The notes beneath the pieces are model-generated. The model was given only the letters and a program-made list of their open reading frames with translations. It was not told where the DNA came from and did no database searches. From the NCBI GenBank assembly GCA_947172355.1, contig CAMWBA010000008.1, positions 1-42,964 of the forward strand: a stretch of DNA of 42,964 bases, given 5' to 3'. Below, in pieces: positions 15,088-24,198 of the stretch. This DNA comes from an uncultured Bacillota bacterium (lineage in GTDB: Bacteria; Bacillota; Clostridia; Oscillospirales; Oscillospiraceae). Numbering within the stretch: position 1 is the first letter of the stretch; each line of letters begins with the position of its first letter. The position numbers were made by a program, and so were the translations under genes.

Positions 15088-17259
15088 ATGAAGAACAATA
15101 CCATGAGCATTGACGATGTTTTAAGCCGCTACAAGGCTGACTTCGAGCGCATTTGGAAGGAGGAGCGCTATAAGTGGGCAGCGGTAAAGCACTATAAGGA
15201 TACCTGGAAGATTGACGCACCCGATTTTGCGTCTATGCTGGCGGAGGGGTTCAGCAAAGCTGCTTCTGGCCCCGGTGCGCTTCTGGCGGGAGGCATGTAC
15301 TATCCCTATAAGATGATTACGGCATTTGCACGGGAGGATCCGGAAACGGTACGTTCCATGTTCCTCCACCTCTACGATGAGAGCCTGCCCCTGGCGTTCC
15401 GGTACACGGAGTTTCGCGCAGGTTGCGACAAATGCTTGGCCGCTTATCGAGGAAACTGGGAGGATCGCAGCAAAATACAAAATCATTACCAGGATCTTCG
15501 GGCAATTTCGGTATACTTGTCCTTTGAATATCCGGATACTTATTTCCTCTACAAATACAAGATGTACACCCAGTTCCGGGACCTGGTCGGCTTTCCGGAG
15601 AAGAAAGGAAACACCAAATCGGAGATTTGGAAGCTGGAAAATTATGGGCGCCTTTGCCGGGCCGTCCTGGATGTGATCCAGAGGGATGAGCAACTACTCC
15701 AAATGCAGAAGGGCGTTTTGGATGACGACTGCTGGCCGGACAAGGCCTATCATCTATTGACCCAGACGGTAATCTATGTTGGCAGCTTTATTGGACGGCC
15801 TACACATGCTGCGGATGCTCCGCTGAGGCGAACTGCCATCACAGAACGGTCTGTAAAGATTGCAGATGCTCCGCAGGCCGGAACAGTAATTGCGGAACAG
15901 CCCGTAAGGGTTGCGGATGCCCCACCTGTGGCCGGAGAGAAACCAGAGAACGGTGTGAGAACCGTCACGGATGTGGCGAAAAATACCATCTTGTATGGCC
16001 CTCCCGGAACCGGAAAGACCTACCACACCGTGTTTTACGCGGTAGCTGTGATTGAAAACAGGCCGCTTGCGTCGGTACAGGCGGAGAAATACAGCGCTGT
16101 TCTGGCCCGTTACCACAAATACAGGGCTGCGGGGCTGATTGAGTTTACCACCTTCCACCAGTCCTACGGGTATGAGGAATTTATCGAGGGGATCCGTCCG
16201 GTGCTGTCAAAATCAGGGGGAATAGGCGGCGTTCAGTATCGGCTGGAGGACGGAGTGTTTCTGCGGTTTTGCACATTCAACGATTTTGAAAGAGCTTGGA
16301 ACCTGCTGTGCTCGGATGCACAGGCACAGGCTGGAGAATATACATTCGTTAGAAGGACCGGGAGTGAGGTGTCTGCCGTTTTGGTTGACAGCACCAGATT
16401 TCGGGTGAATTGGGAGAGCGAGCAAGGCAGTCACAATGACTTGAAAAAGTCAGCGATTAAAAAACAGTTTGAAGCACACCGCGATGAGGTAAGAGATCAA
16501 CTCAAAGGCGGCAGCAAGTGGCTGTTTGACGCGCAGCAGGCCGTGATTGATGTGCTCATTACCAAGTACCATTTGGCCGATGCCCCAAACGTGTCCAACA
16601 AAAATCGTGTATTCATCATTGACGAGATCAACCGGGGCAATATCTCCAAAATCTTTGGCGAACTGATCACACTCATTGAGCCATCCAAGCGGATTGGTCA
16701 GCCGGAGGGCATAACCGTCCGGCTGCCGTATTCCAAGAAAGCGTTTGGCATACCGGACAATGTCTATCTGATCGGCACCATGAATACGGCGGACCGCTCC
16801 ATTGCAGCCCTTGATACCGCTCTGCGCCGCCGTTTCCAGTTCCGGGAGATGCAGCCTGACCCCGAAATCCTTGCGGGGATTCGTGTGGAGGATCTTTCCA
16901 TTCAGGATATGCTGATCCGAATGAACGAGAAGATCTGTGTGCTCTATGACCGAGAGCATACCGTTGGGCACGCCTATTTTATGCCGCTGGAAGCATCCCC
17001 CACCATTGAGACACTGGCATCCATTTTTGAACACAGCATTCTCCCGCTGCTTCAGGAGTATTTCTACGATGACTATGAAAAAATCCGCCTTGTGTTGGGC
17101 GACAACAACAAACCGGAGCAGGACGACCAGTTTATTATAGCCTGTACGGAGGACTATGGGGAGCTGTTTGGCAGCACAGATGTGGACCTGGATGGAAGTA
17201 TCCATTATGAGATCAACAAAAATGCCTTTGACAACATAGAAGCCTACCGTTCTATTTGA
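15088..17259 (+). CDS. mcrB: McrB-like GTPase/AAA+ subunit of a type IV restriction system
   Basis: A 723-residue protein that with McrC should cleave DNA carrying modified cytosines. Residues 1 to about 235 form a helical domain that is not the E. coli McrB DNA-binding domain and presumably recognises the target. A low-complexity linker (242-290) has three ADAP-containing repeats. The AAA+ module follows: Walker A GPPGTGKT (304-311), Walker B FIIDEINRG with Asp512-Glu513, and the McrB guanine-binding signature MNTADRS (565-571), then ALRRRFQF. A long insert (about 395-500) separates the Walker motifs. GGAGG precedes the ATG. The gene is complete and mcrC follows 18 bases later. The lack of a nearby methyltransferase fits a modification-dependent system. 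Confidence 0.9.
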   Translation: MKNNTMSIDDVLSRYKADFERIWKEERYKWAAVKHYKDTWKIDAPDFASMLAEGFSKAASGPGALLAGGMYYPYKMITAFAREDPETVRSMFLHLYDESLPLAFRYTEFRAGCDKCLAAYRGNWEDRSKIQNHYQDLRAISVYLSFEYPDTYFLYKYKMYTQFRDLVGFPEKKGNTKSEIWKLENYGRLCRAVLDVIQRDEQLLQMQKGVLDDDCWPDKAYHLLTQTVIYVGSFIGRPTHAADAPLRRTAITERSVKIADAPQAGTVIAEQPVRVADAPPVAGEKPENGVRTVTDVAKNTILYGPPGTGKTYHTVFYAVAVIENRPLASVQAEKYSAVLARYHKYRAAGLIEFTTFHQSYGYEEFIEGIRPVLSKSGGIGGVQYRLEDGVFLRFCTFNDFERAWNLLCSDAQAQAGEYTFVRRTGSEVSAVLVDSTRFRVNWESEQGSHNDLKKSAIKKQFEAHRDEVRDQLKGGSKWLFDAQQAVIDVLITKYHLADAPNVSNKNRVFIIDEINRGNISKIFGELITLIEPSKRIGQPEGITVRLPYSKKAFGIPDNVYLIGTMNTADRSIAALDTALRRRFQFREMQPDPEILAGIRVEDLSIQDMLIRMNEKICVLYDREHTVGHAYFMPLEASPTIETLASIFEHSILPLLQEYFYDDYEKIRLVLGDNNKPEQDDQFIIACTEDYGELFGSTDVDLDGSIHYEINKNAFDNIEAYRSI

Positions 17260-17277
17260 CGCAATCATGGGGGTACG

Positions 17278-18591
17278 ATGAAACGACTTTACCAAATTAC
17301 GGAATACAGTTCCTTTTTGTCCGGCAGAGAGCTTGACGGTTTTGTCACCCTGCCCGAGCAGACGTTCGCCGGGCTGGAAAACTTTATTCTGTTCAACCGG
17401 AACGCTGACACAGATGCTTTGGAGCTAATGGGAATCACGGTAAAAAAAGGGGTCGGCAAGGTGATCACAGCGAAAAACTATGTGGGTGTCATTACCATGA
17501 AAGACGGGACCGTCATTGAGATTTTGCCTAAGCTGTATTCTTCCGAAGGCTGTGACGCGGTGCAGGCAAAGCGTGTCCTGCTGGAGATGCTGAAAACGCT
17601 GCGGGCTGTGCCCTGTAAATCGCTTCAGACCTCCAATTTGAAGATAGAACGGATGAGCATTTTTGAAATATTTATCCGGATGTTCATTCGTGAGGTATTC
17701 CGCATTGTTAAACACGGCTTGAAATGTGATTACCGCCAGGTGGAGGAAAACAGCGCCTTTTTTAAGGGGAAACTGGTTCTTTCAGAGCACATCCGGCACA
17801 ATTGCGTCCACAGGGAGCGCTTCTATGTGGCCTTTGACGAATTTGATCCAAACCGTCCGGAAAACCGTCTGATTAAGTCCGCTCTGCTAGATCTGTACCG
17901 GCAAACTGCGTCCGCCAGGACGAAAACCGATCTGAGAATACTGCTCAACGCCTTTGATGCGGTCTCCCCTTCCGACAATTATGATCGAGATTTTTCCAGA
18001 ATCAAACCGGACCGCAGCATGGCAGACTATCATACCGCGCTTTTGTGGAGCAAGGTGTTTCTAACGGGAAAAAGCTTCACCGCTTTTTCCGGTTCAGAGG
18101 TGGCGCAGGCGCTGCTGTTTCCCATGGAAACGCTCTTTGAGAGCTATATTGCGGCGCTGATGAGACAAAAGCTGCCGTCCCAGAACTTCCATGTCTCAGT
18201 CCAGGACAAGACCTACCACCTGTTCAGCCATCCAGCGAAAAAATTCCTGCTGAAACCTGATATCGTCGTGACCCGCAGAGCGGACGGCGCTGTCTTTGTC
18301 TGCGATACCAAGTGGAAGCTCTTGTCTCAGAGAAAACCAAATTATGGAATATCCCAGGCAGACATGTACCAGATGTATGCGTATCAAAAGAAATACCAGG
18401 CAAAATCGGTCCTGCTTCTGTATCCATTGTGCGACGGGCTGACCCATGGAGTGATTCCTGATTTCAAGTCTGATGATGGGGTTAGCGTAAAGGTCAAACT
18501 GATTGACTTGCTGGATATTCAGCACAGTATGGACGGGATACGTTCCTGTATCGGCGGTCAAGACAGCCATAGCAATTATGTCAGGCAGTAA
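17278..18591 (+). CDS. mcrC: McrC nuclease subunit
   Basis: A 437-residue partner of McrB. The N-terminal 150 or so residues make up the McrB-interacting part. The C-terminal PD-(D/E)xK nuclease core shows LKPDIVVTRR, then AVFVCDTKWKLL, the Asp and Asp-x-Lys catalytic pattern of McrC. A GGGGG motif lies seven bases upstream of the ATG. It is the second and last gene of the unit. The sequence after it (18592-18960, about 370 bases) holds only short frames that I could not assign. Confidence 0.9.
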   Translation: MKRLYQITEYSSFLSGRELDGFVTLPEQTFAGLENFILFNRNADTDALELMGITVKKGVGKVITAKNYVGVITMKDGTVIEILPKLYSSEGCDAVQAKRVLLEMLKTLRAVPCKSLQTSNLKIERMSIFEIFIRMFIREVFRIVKHGLKCDYRQVEENSAFFKGKLVLSEHIRHNCVHRERFYVAFDEFDPNRPENRLIKSALLDLYRQTASARTKTDLRILLNAFDAVSPSDNYDRDFSRIKPDRSMADYHTALLWSKVFLTGKSFTAFSGSEVAQALLFPMETLFESYIAALMRQKLPSQNFHVSVQDKTYHLFSHPAKKFLLKPDIVVTRRADGAVFVCDTKWKLLSQRKPNYGISQADMYQMYAYQKKYQAKSVLLLYPLCDGLTHGVIPDFKSDDGVSVKVKLIDLLDIQHSMDGIRSCIGGQDSHSNYVRQ

Positions 18592-18964
18592 CCGCAGTCT
18601 GGTTCGGACGGGAGAACCGGGCAATGACACAACTTGTGTATGGTTCCTCCGTGTTTGAACCATGGCAATAGGACCAACATCGAAAAGGCCAACCCTAAAT
18701 CCCTGTCGGATGTGTTCGGCCGCTCCGACAAACTGGAGGCGGCGATCACCTTGCCCCGCGGCGCTTTCTACAGCATCGGTATTTCTGCCGTCTCTTCCGG
18801 AGCCACGAAAAGCAACACAAACACAAGTGCCGGTCTGTCTGATTGACGGCAGCAAGGTATAGGTTGTCTGAGTCCATGGGCGGTATATTGCGTTTGCTAT
18901 TGGTGATTATAGTCAAAAATGAAGTCTTGAATTGAGGAAAACTATCCAAAGTTTATAGTTGCAC

Positions 18965-18993
18965 TTGACAAACATCGAAGGAAGTGTTAGCCT
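18965..18993 (+). promoter_or_regulatory. Promoter of the GntR gene
   Basis: A perfect -35 TTGACA (18965-18970), 17 bases, then TAGCCT (18988-18993) preceded by TG as in an extended -10. It ends three bases before the palindromic operator, consistent with autorepression. Confidence 0.55.
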
Positions 18994-18995
18994 AA

Positions 18996-19010
18996 ATCCG
19001 AACATCAGAC
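18996..19010 (+). promoter_or_regulatory. Candidate GntR operator, copy 1
   Basis: ATCCGAACATCAGAC, an imperfect palindrome TCCGA-N3-TCAGA, overlaps the start region just after the -10 box. Its reverse complement matches copy 2 at 19873-19887 at 14 of 15 positions. Confidence 0.6.
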
Positions 19011-19072
19011 AATGCACTTCGGTTTTGCTGCGATTGATTTGAGCCAAGCTGGAAGGGGGGACACATACTAAA

Positions 19073-19762
19073 GTGCCATCCATTGAACGAGTAAATGCCA
19101 CGTCACAAGTTGTAAATTCAATTCGGGCTATGATTCGGAAAAGTGAATTGAAAGTGGGCGACAAATTGCCCAAAGAGGCCGATTTGGCAAGAGAAATTGG
19201 GGTAGGCCGCTCCTCCCTCCGGGAAGGGATGAAAATATTAACGGCCTATGGAGTTGTGGAACCCCGACAGGGAGAAGGGACCTTTATTGTTGATAATACC
19301 GCTCAGTGCATCTCTGAGTTTATGGGGTTTTTTCCGGATAAAGACAATTTGGACAACTTCATTGAACTCAGACGTGTAATTGAGGTGGGAAATATTATTT
19401 CCATTTACAATCAACTGAATCCAGCCACTATCAAAGCACTGGAGAAGACCGTTGCCGTATTGAAAGAAGATCGGTCGGTGGATGACTATGTGTCAGCGGA
19501 TATGGAATTTCACAGTATCCTGCTTTCTTACACCAAGAACCCTATGATTAAGCAAATCAATATTATGATCGAAGCAATGCGGAAGGATTTGCTGTACCGC
19601 TTGTTCTGTCATCCGGAAATTGTGGAGGATGCTTATATTGCCCATACTGAAATTTTAACTGCGCTGAAGGACCAGGATTTTAATGGCTGTATCAAAGCGG
19701 TGGTTGGACATATTGATACAACAAAGGATCACACCAGAGAAATTGCGAGAGAGTACCGATAA
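19073..19762 (+). CDS. GntR-family regulator, FadR subfamily with FCD domain
   Basis: A 229-residue transcription factor with a GntR winged helix (residues 10-75; KLPKEADLAREIGVGRSSLR, EGMKILTAYGVVEPRQGEGT) and an all-helical FCD ligand domain (about 95-225) with the metal-site pattern Asp/His (SADMEFHSILL) and later His residues (AHTEILTAL, VVGHIDTT). Such proteins usually repress catabolic operons until an organic acid binds. The start is GTG at 19073 with GGAAGGGGGG upstream. The LarA-like gene starts 151 bases downstream on the same strand. A palindrome present both at its own promoter and before the LarA-like gene is the likely operator. Confidence 0.9.
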   Translation: MPSIERVNATSQVVNSIRAMIRKSELKVGDKLPKEADLAREIGVGRSSLREGMKILTAYGVVEPRQGEGTFIVDNTAQCISEFMGFFPDKDNLDNFIELRRVIEVGNIISIYNQLNPATIKALEKTVAVLKEDRSVDDYVSADMEFHSILLSYTKNPMIKQINIMIEAMRKDLLYRLFCHPEIVEDAYIAHTEILTALKDQDFNGCIKAVVGHIDTTKDHTREIAREYR

Positions 19763-19778
19763 GAAGGAGGGAGCGTCA

Positions 19779-19835
19779 ATGGGAAAAGAGCCGAGGCCGG
19801 CTCACCTCAAAAGATCTGATGATACGACTTTTTAG
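19779..19835 (+). other. Possible short leader ORF between gntR and the LarA-like gene
   Basis: ATG at 19779 with a strong GAAGGAGGGAG upstream opens an 18-codon frame ending in TAG. A second frame (ATGAAAAATTTT..., seven codons) follows at about 19849. Good ribosome-binding sites without a real gene suggest a decayed gene or leader peptides. No function can be claimed. Confidence 0.25.
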
Positions 19836-19872
19836 AAAGGGGAAGTGGATGAAAAATTTTTACCAACTATAA

Positions 19873-19887
19873 GTCTGATGTTCAGAT
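19873..19887 (+). promoter_or_regulatory. Candidate GntR operator, copy 2
   Basis: GTCTGATGTTCAGAT contains the perfect palindrome TCTGA-TGT-TCAGA, 27 bases before the LarA-like ATG. A TATAAG (19868-19873) overlaps its left edge and could be a -10 box, although no good -35 is seen. Confidence 0.6.
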
Positions 19888-19913
19888 GAATAATATGGAA
19901 GGGAGGAGTTCCA

Positions 19914-21194
19914 ATGAGTGTATCCGATATTATCTGCCATACTGCCATCCCGAAAATGGTAGAGGTAAAACAGTCCTTTGAACGCAAAAGTATCCCCCCA
20001 GAAGCAATTGCTGGTGTGGTCCACGAGCAGCTGAACCAACCAAAACTCCAAAACTTGATCCAGCCGGGAAAGCGAATTTGTATTACAGCTGGAAGCCGGG
20101 GAATCTGCAATATTGTGGAAATTCTTCGGGCAATTTCGGACTATTGTAAGGAACGGGGGGCCAGTCCCTTTTTGGTGCCCGCTATGGGCAGCCATGCCGG
20201 TGCCACAGCAGAAGGACAACTTCAAATGTTGGAGCACCTGGGGATTACAACGGAAACGGTCGGCTGTCCCATTTTGTCCGGTATGGAGACGGTGGAACTG
20301 GGGGATACCGAGGACGGATATCCGGTCCATATCGACAAAAACGCCTATGAGGCAGATGGGATTATTGTCTGCAACCGGATCAAGCTCCATACCGCGTTCC
20401 GCGGGCCGTATGAGAGCGGATTGATGAAAATGATGGCGATTGGCCTGGGGAAGCAGAAGGGGGCCGGTACCTGCCACAGCGCCGGTTATGAGCAGCTGCC
20501 CAAAATGCTGCCCAAGATGGGAACGGTTATGATTGAAAAGGCTCCTATCCTGTGTGCGGTTGCCATTTTGGAAAACGCCTATGATGAGACCTATAAGCTG
20601 GCTGCCATGAAAGCGGATGAGATTGCCGAGGAAGAACCGAAGCTGCTGCGGGAGGCGGCATCCAAGATGGCCAGCATCCTGCTTCCGGCGTGTGATGTGC
20701 TTATTATTGATGAGATGGGCAAAAATATTAGCGGCGAGGGCTCAGATCCGAACATCGCGGGAACATTTGCCGTTACAACGGCCAGCGGCGGGATTCAGGC
20801 AAACAAAAGAGCGTGCCTGTCTCTGACGCCTGTCTCAGCGGGAAACGCCTTGGGCGTTGGCGCATTGGATGTGATTACCAAGCGGTTGTTTGATGCGATC
20901 GACCTGTCCGCTATGTATCCCAATGTGATTACGACCCACGAGTACAATTTCGGGAAAATTCCGCTGATTGCGGACAGTGACGAAGCCGCATTCAAACTGT
21001 GCATTTATGGCTGTGGAACGGAAGACAGCGACGCGGTGCGGCTGGTACGCATCAAAAATACCCTGGAGCTGGAAAAAATATATATCTCCCAAGCTCTGGT
21101 GCCGGAAGCGGAGCATCACCCAAATCTGGAGATCATTGGGGAACCCATTGCGTTTGAGTTTGATCGGGAAGGCACACTGCTCACCGGGTTTTGA
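19914..21194 (+). CDS. LarA-like (DUF2088) nickel-pincer-type isomerase family protein
   Basis: A 426-residue soluble protein, the size of lactate racemase LarA. The N-terminal part carries DUF2088-like motifs: ITAGSRGICNIVEILRAI, VPAMGSHAGATAEGQ (89-102) and NRIKLHTAFRGPYESGLMKM (154-173), where the Lys and His are candidates for cofactor binding. LarA-family enzymes racemise or epimerise 2-hydroxy acids with a nickel-pincer nucleotide. The cofactor genes larB, larC and larE are not in this window and would have to be elsewhere. The ATG follows GGGAGGAG. It is the first enzyme gene of the cluster, directly ahead of the TRAP transporter, so it probably acts on the imported acid. The exact substrate is unknown. 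Confidence 0.75.
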   Translation: MSVSDIICHTAIPKMVEVKQSFERKSIPPEAIAGVVHEQLNQPKLQNLIQPGKRICITAGSRGICNIVEILRAISDYCKERGASPFLVPAMGSHAGATAEGQLQMLEHLGITTETVGCPILSGMETVELGDTEDGYPVHIDKNAYEADGIIVCNRIKLHTAFRGPYESGLMKMMAIGLGKQKGAGTCHSAGYEQLPKMLPKMGTVMIEKAPILCAVAILENAYDETYKLAAMKADEIAEEEPKLLREAASKMASILLPACDVLIIDEMGKNISGEGSDPNIAGTFAVTTASGGIQANKRACLSLTPVSAGNALGVGALDVITKRLFDAIDLSAMYPNVITTHEYNFGKIPLIADSDEAAFKLCIYGCGTEDSDAVRLVRIKNTLELEKIYISQALVPEAEHHPNLEIIGEPIAFEFDREGTLLTGF

Positions 21195-21277
21195 GGGGGA
21201 ATTGGAAAGGAGGCGGATTGGCGAAATAGGGGCTTTCGGTAAAGATTTACGATGGAAAAGGAGGCGCAAAGTCAGGC

Positions 21278-21784
21278 ATGGGAAACTATAAAAACTTGTT
21301 ATACGGAATTTTCAAGGTGTTCGTCTCAATCGTTCTCATCAGTATGGTGCTGATGATTTTCGTCAACGCGGTCCTGCGCTATGTGTTCAACAGCGGCATC
21401 AGCGCGACAGAGGAACTGTCCCGCTATGCGTTCGTGTGGGTCTCTGCGCTGGGGGCGATTCTGGCCTACTATCAAAACAAGCATGTGGGCGTGGATATTC
21501 TGGTCAACAGCCTGCGTGGCATACCCAGACTAATCATTCAAATCATCGCGGAACTGATTGTATTGTATGCACTGTATATCATGGTCTATGGCGGCTGGAC
21601 CTACTTTGTTTCCACCCTGAATCTGGACAGTGCGGCGATTCCCGTTCCTATGGGCATCATCACCATTACTCCTTTTATCATGGGCGCCGCTATGCTGCCC
21701 AAAACGGTCCTTTTGATCTGGGATCACGTAAAGGAGTACCGGGACAAGAAAAAGAAGCGTGAAGAGGAGGATATGAGAGGATGA
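21278..21784 (+). CDS. dctQ: TRAP transporter small membrane subunit DctQ
   Basis: A 168-residue protein with four predicted helices and the family segment FNSGISATEELSRYAFVWVS followed by ALGAILAYYQNKHVGVDIL. It is the small subunit of a tripartite ATP-independent periplasmic-type transporter that imports organic acids with sodium. It overlaps dctM by four bases (ATGA). The GGAGG lies 14 bases from the ATG, a rather long spacing. Confidence 0.92.
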   Translation: MGNYKNLLYGIFKVFVSIVLISMVLMIFVNAVLRYVFNSGISATEELSRYAFVWVSALGAILAYYQNKHVGVDILVNSLRGIPRLIIQIIAELIVLYALYIMVYGGWTYFVSTLNLDSAAIPVPMGIITITPFIMGAAMLPKTVLLIWDHVKEYRDKKKKREEEDMRG

Positions 21785-23064
21785 CAGCGGTACTTGCGTT
21801 CTTAGGGAGTCTTGCAGTACTCCTGCCCCTGGGTGTTCCCATCTGTTTTGTCCTGGTCTGCTGCGGTATTGTGCTGATGCATGTGGTTGGAATGACAGAC
21901 TTTGTTATTATCGCCCAAAATATGGTATCCGGGACCAACAACTTTGCTCTGATGGCAATTCCATTCTTCATGCTGGCGGGTGAGATCATGGGCGCTGGCG
22001 GTCTGTCCCGCCGAATTGTGGACTTTGCCAATGTAGTGGTAGGCCGTGTGCGGGGCGGTTTGGGCTATGCGGCGATTCTGGCCAGTATGCTGTTCGCCGG
22101 ACTGTCCGGAAGCGCAGTAGCTGACGCCGCTGCGCTGGGAGGGATTCTGATTCCCCTGATGGTGCGCAACGGATACCGGGCGGACCGTGCAACCGGCGTC
22201 ATCTGTGCCGGCTCGGTGATTGCCCCAATCATTCCCCCCAGCATTCCAATGATCGTTCTGGCCACCGCTACAGGACTGTCAGTATCAAGGTGTTTCATGG
22301 CTGGTATTGCCCCCGGCATTATACTGGGCGTCATGCTGATGTGCGGCTGGTGGTATTTTGTCCGGAAAGACGGCTATGAGGATACCCGTACCTATTCCCG
22401 TGCCGAAGCGATAAAAATTTTGAAGGAATCGCTGCCTGCGCTGTTCATGCCGGTTCTGATTGTTGGCGGCATCCGGCTGGGCGTATTTACGCCGACCGAG
22501 GCAGGTGCGTTTGCCACGGTCTATGCCGCAATCATTTCGGTCTTTGTCTATAAAGAGATCGACCTCAAAGGCTTGCTGGATGTCTGCGTTGCTGGTACCG
22601 TCAGCACCGGAGTTACCATGATTATTGTAGCGGCGGCCACCGGCGTAGGATGGCTCATCACCATTGCGCAGATTCCGACCATGGTGGTTCAGATTCTGTC
22701 CCCGCTGGTCGCACATCCCCTTGTCCTTTTGCTGAGCATTAACCTCTTCCTGTTTATTATGGGTATGGTTATGGACCTCACCCCCAACATCCTGATTTTT
22801 GGCCCCATCCTGATCCCTCTTGTGAAGGCCGCCGGGATTGATCCCATCGTCTTCGCCGTCATTATGGTCCTAAACCTCACAATTGGCCTGATTACACCTC
22901 CTGTGGGTATCGTAATCTACCTTGGATGCGGCATATCCGGATTGGATTTCAAGAGCTGTGTGAAAGGCATTCTTCCCTTCTGTCTGATTGAAATTGCAAC
23001 GTTGTTCCTCTTCTGTTTCTTCCCCGATATTATTCGGGTTCCGCTGAACTTTATTACCGGGTGA
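21781..23064 (+). CDS. dctM: TRAP transporter large permease DctM
   Basis: A 427-residue, multi-helix transport subunit. The opening TAVLAFLGSLAVLLPLGVPI, the GLSGSAVADAAALGGILIPL segment and APIIPPSIPMIVLATATGLS are highly characteristic of DctM/SiaM. It carries out the sodium-driven translocation of the ligand delivered by the binding protein encoded next. Translational coupling to dctQ is clear from the ATGA overlap. The C-terminal conserved LTIGLITPPVGIVIYLGCGI is intact. Confidence 0.95.
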   Translation: MTAVLAFLGSLAVLLPLGVPICFVLVCCGIVLMHVVGMTDFVIIAQNMVSGTNNFALMAIPFFMLAGEIMGAGGLSRRIVDFANVVVGRVRGGLGYAAILASMLFAGLSGSAVADAAALGGILIPLMVRNGYRADRATGVICAGSVIAPIIPPSIPMIVLATATGLSVSRCFMAGIAPGIILGVMLMCGWWYFVRKDGYEDTRTYSRAEAIKILKESLPALFMPVLIVGGIRLGVFTPTEAGAFATVYAAIISVFVYKEIDLKGLLDVCVAGTVSTGVTMIIVAAATGVGWLITIAQIPTMVVQILSPLVAHPLVLLLSINLFLFIMGMVMDLTPNILIFGPILIPLVKAAGIDPIVFAVIMVLNLTIGLITPPVGIVIYLGCGISGLDFKSCVKGILPFCLIEIATLFLFCFFPDIIRVPLNFITG

Positions 23065-23117
23065 TTCAATGAAATGGCGCAAATTCTATTTCATATTTTA
23101 GAAAAGGAGAAAAACAC

Positions 23118-24176
23118 ATGAAAAAAATGCTCAGAGTTACTGCAATGGTCCTTGCCCTGGCACTCTCCCTCAGCTTGACCGCCTGCGGCAACGCCAACAA
23201 CAACAACAGCACATCCGGCGGCCCCAGCGGCGGCGGTTCCGCGGCGGCAACCAAAACCATCAAATTTGCCCACTGGTTTGCGGAAGACCATCCCCAGCAT
23301 TTGGCTATGCTCAAGTTCAAAGAACTGGTGGAGGAGCGATCCAATGGTACACTAAAGGTGGAGATCTACCCCAACAGCCAGCTCGGCTCTGAGGACGTCT
23401 ATGACCAGTCTGTTTCTCAGGGGACGGTGGAAATGGGCTGTGCCGGCACCAACATTCAAATGTATCTGCCCAGGATTGCAGTCTCTGAAGCGCCCTTCCT
23501 GTTCAACGGCTGGGAGGACGCAGAGGCAATTCTGACCGGCGAAATCGGCGAAGCGCTGACCGACGGCCTGATTGAAGGCGGCAACATGCGCTGCCTGGCC
23601 ATCACCGTAAACGGCTTCCGCCAGACCTCTTCCAACAAGCCCATGTACAGCGTGGATGATCTGAAAGGTCAGAAGCTGCGGACCCCCAACATCCCCCACT
23701 TTATCCAGATGATGGACTGTCTGGGAGTTACCTCTGTTCCCCTGGCTATGAGTGAAATCTTTAATGCATTGGAGACCAAGGTGGCCGACGGGCAGGAGAA
23801 CCCCTACCCCACAATCTACACCTCTTCCTTCTACGAGGTCCAGAAGTACATTCTGGAGAGCAATCACATGTTCAGCCCCAATTTCTGGGTTATCAATGAG
23901 GGCTTTTACCAGAACCTGACGGATGAACAGCGCGAAGCGTTGGAATCCAGCATTGCCGAGGCCGCAGAATACAACTGGGACATTTCTATTGAGGCCGACA
24001 ACGATGCCAAAGCCAACATTGAAGCCGCCGGAACTACTACGATTATCGTTCCGGACGAAGCGTTCAAGCAGCAGATGCGTGACGCGATGAGTCCTGTGTA
24101 TGACTATTTCTATGAGAAGAGCCCCGACATTGAGGACTGGGTGAAGATGGTCCGGGAGTATCAGGCCGCACATTGA
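23118..24176 (+). CDS. dctP: TRAP transporter solute-binding lipoprotein DctP
   Basis: A 352-residue extracytoplasmic binding protein anchored as a lipoprotein: hydrophobic signal, then the lipobox SLTAC with Cys23, and an Asn-rich spacer. The mature part is a standard DctP (TIKFAHWFAEDHPQHLAMLK, VEIYPNSQLGSEDVYDQSVS, QGTVEMGCAG). The canonical carboxylate-binding Arg is likely in the GQKLRTPNIP segment. This fits an organic acid ligand. GGAG precedes the ATG. It is third in the transporter set, followed by a hairpin and then the dehydrogenase genes. Confidence 0.93.
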   Translation: MKKMLRVTAMVLALALSLSLTACGNANNNNSTSGGPSGGGSAAATKTIKFAHWFAEDHPQHLAMLKFKELVEERSNGTLKVEIYPNSQLGSEDVYDQSVSQGTVEMGCAGTNIQMYLPRIAVSEAPFLFNGWEDAEAILTGEIGEALTDGLIEGGNMRCLAITVNGFRQTSSNKPMYSVDDLKGQKLRTPNIPHFIQMMDCLGVTSVPLAMSEIFNALETKVADGQENPYPTIYTSSFYEVQKYILESNHMFSPNFWVINEGFYQNLTDEQREALESSIAEAAEYNWDISIEADNDAKANIEAAGTTTIIVPDEAFKQQMRDAMSPVYDYFYEKSPDIEDWVKMVREYQAAH

Positions 24177-24198
24177 TTGGTGTGAGGAATGGAAGTGA

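Noticed and set aside
14469-15113. A 214-codon plus-strand frame before mcrB
   Set aside because: It overlaps the metallophosphoesterase remnant and the mcrBC promoter, has no recognisable domain and no convincing ribosome-binding site.
15811-15927. Tandem repeat near 15.8 kb considered as a CRISPR or minisatellite
   Set aside because: The units are imperfect, of 51-54 bases, without spacers, and lie in frame inside mcrB as a protein linker. No CRISPR array is visible anywhere in the window.
18592-18850. Short plus-strand frames after mcrC (for example SLSDVFGRSDKLEAAITLP)
   Set aside because: The peptide looks vaguely protein-like, but I could not assign it to a family or find a start site, so it is left as unassigned intergenic sequence.
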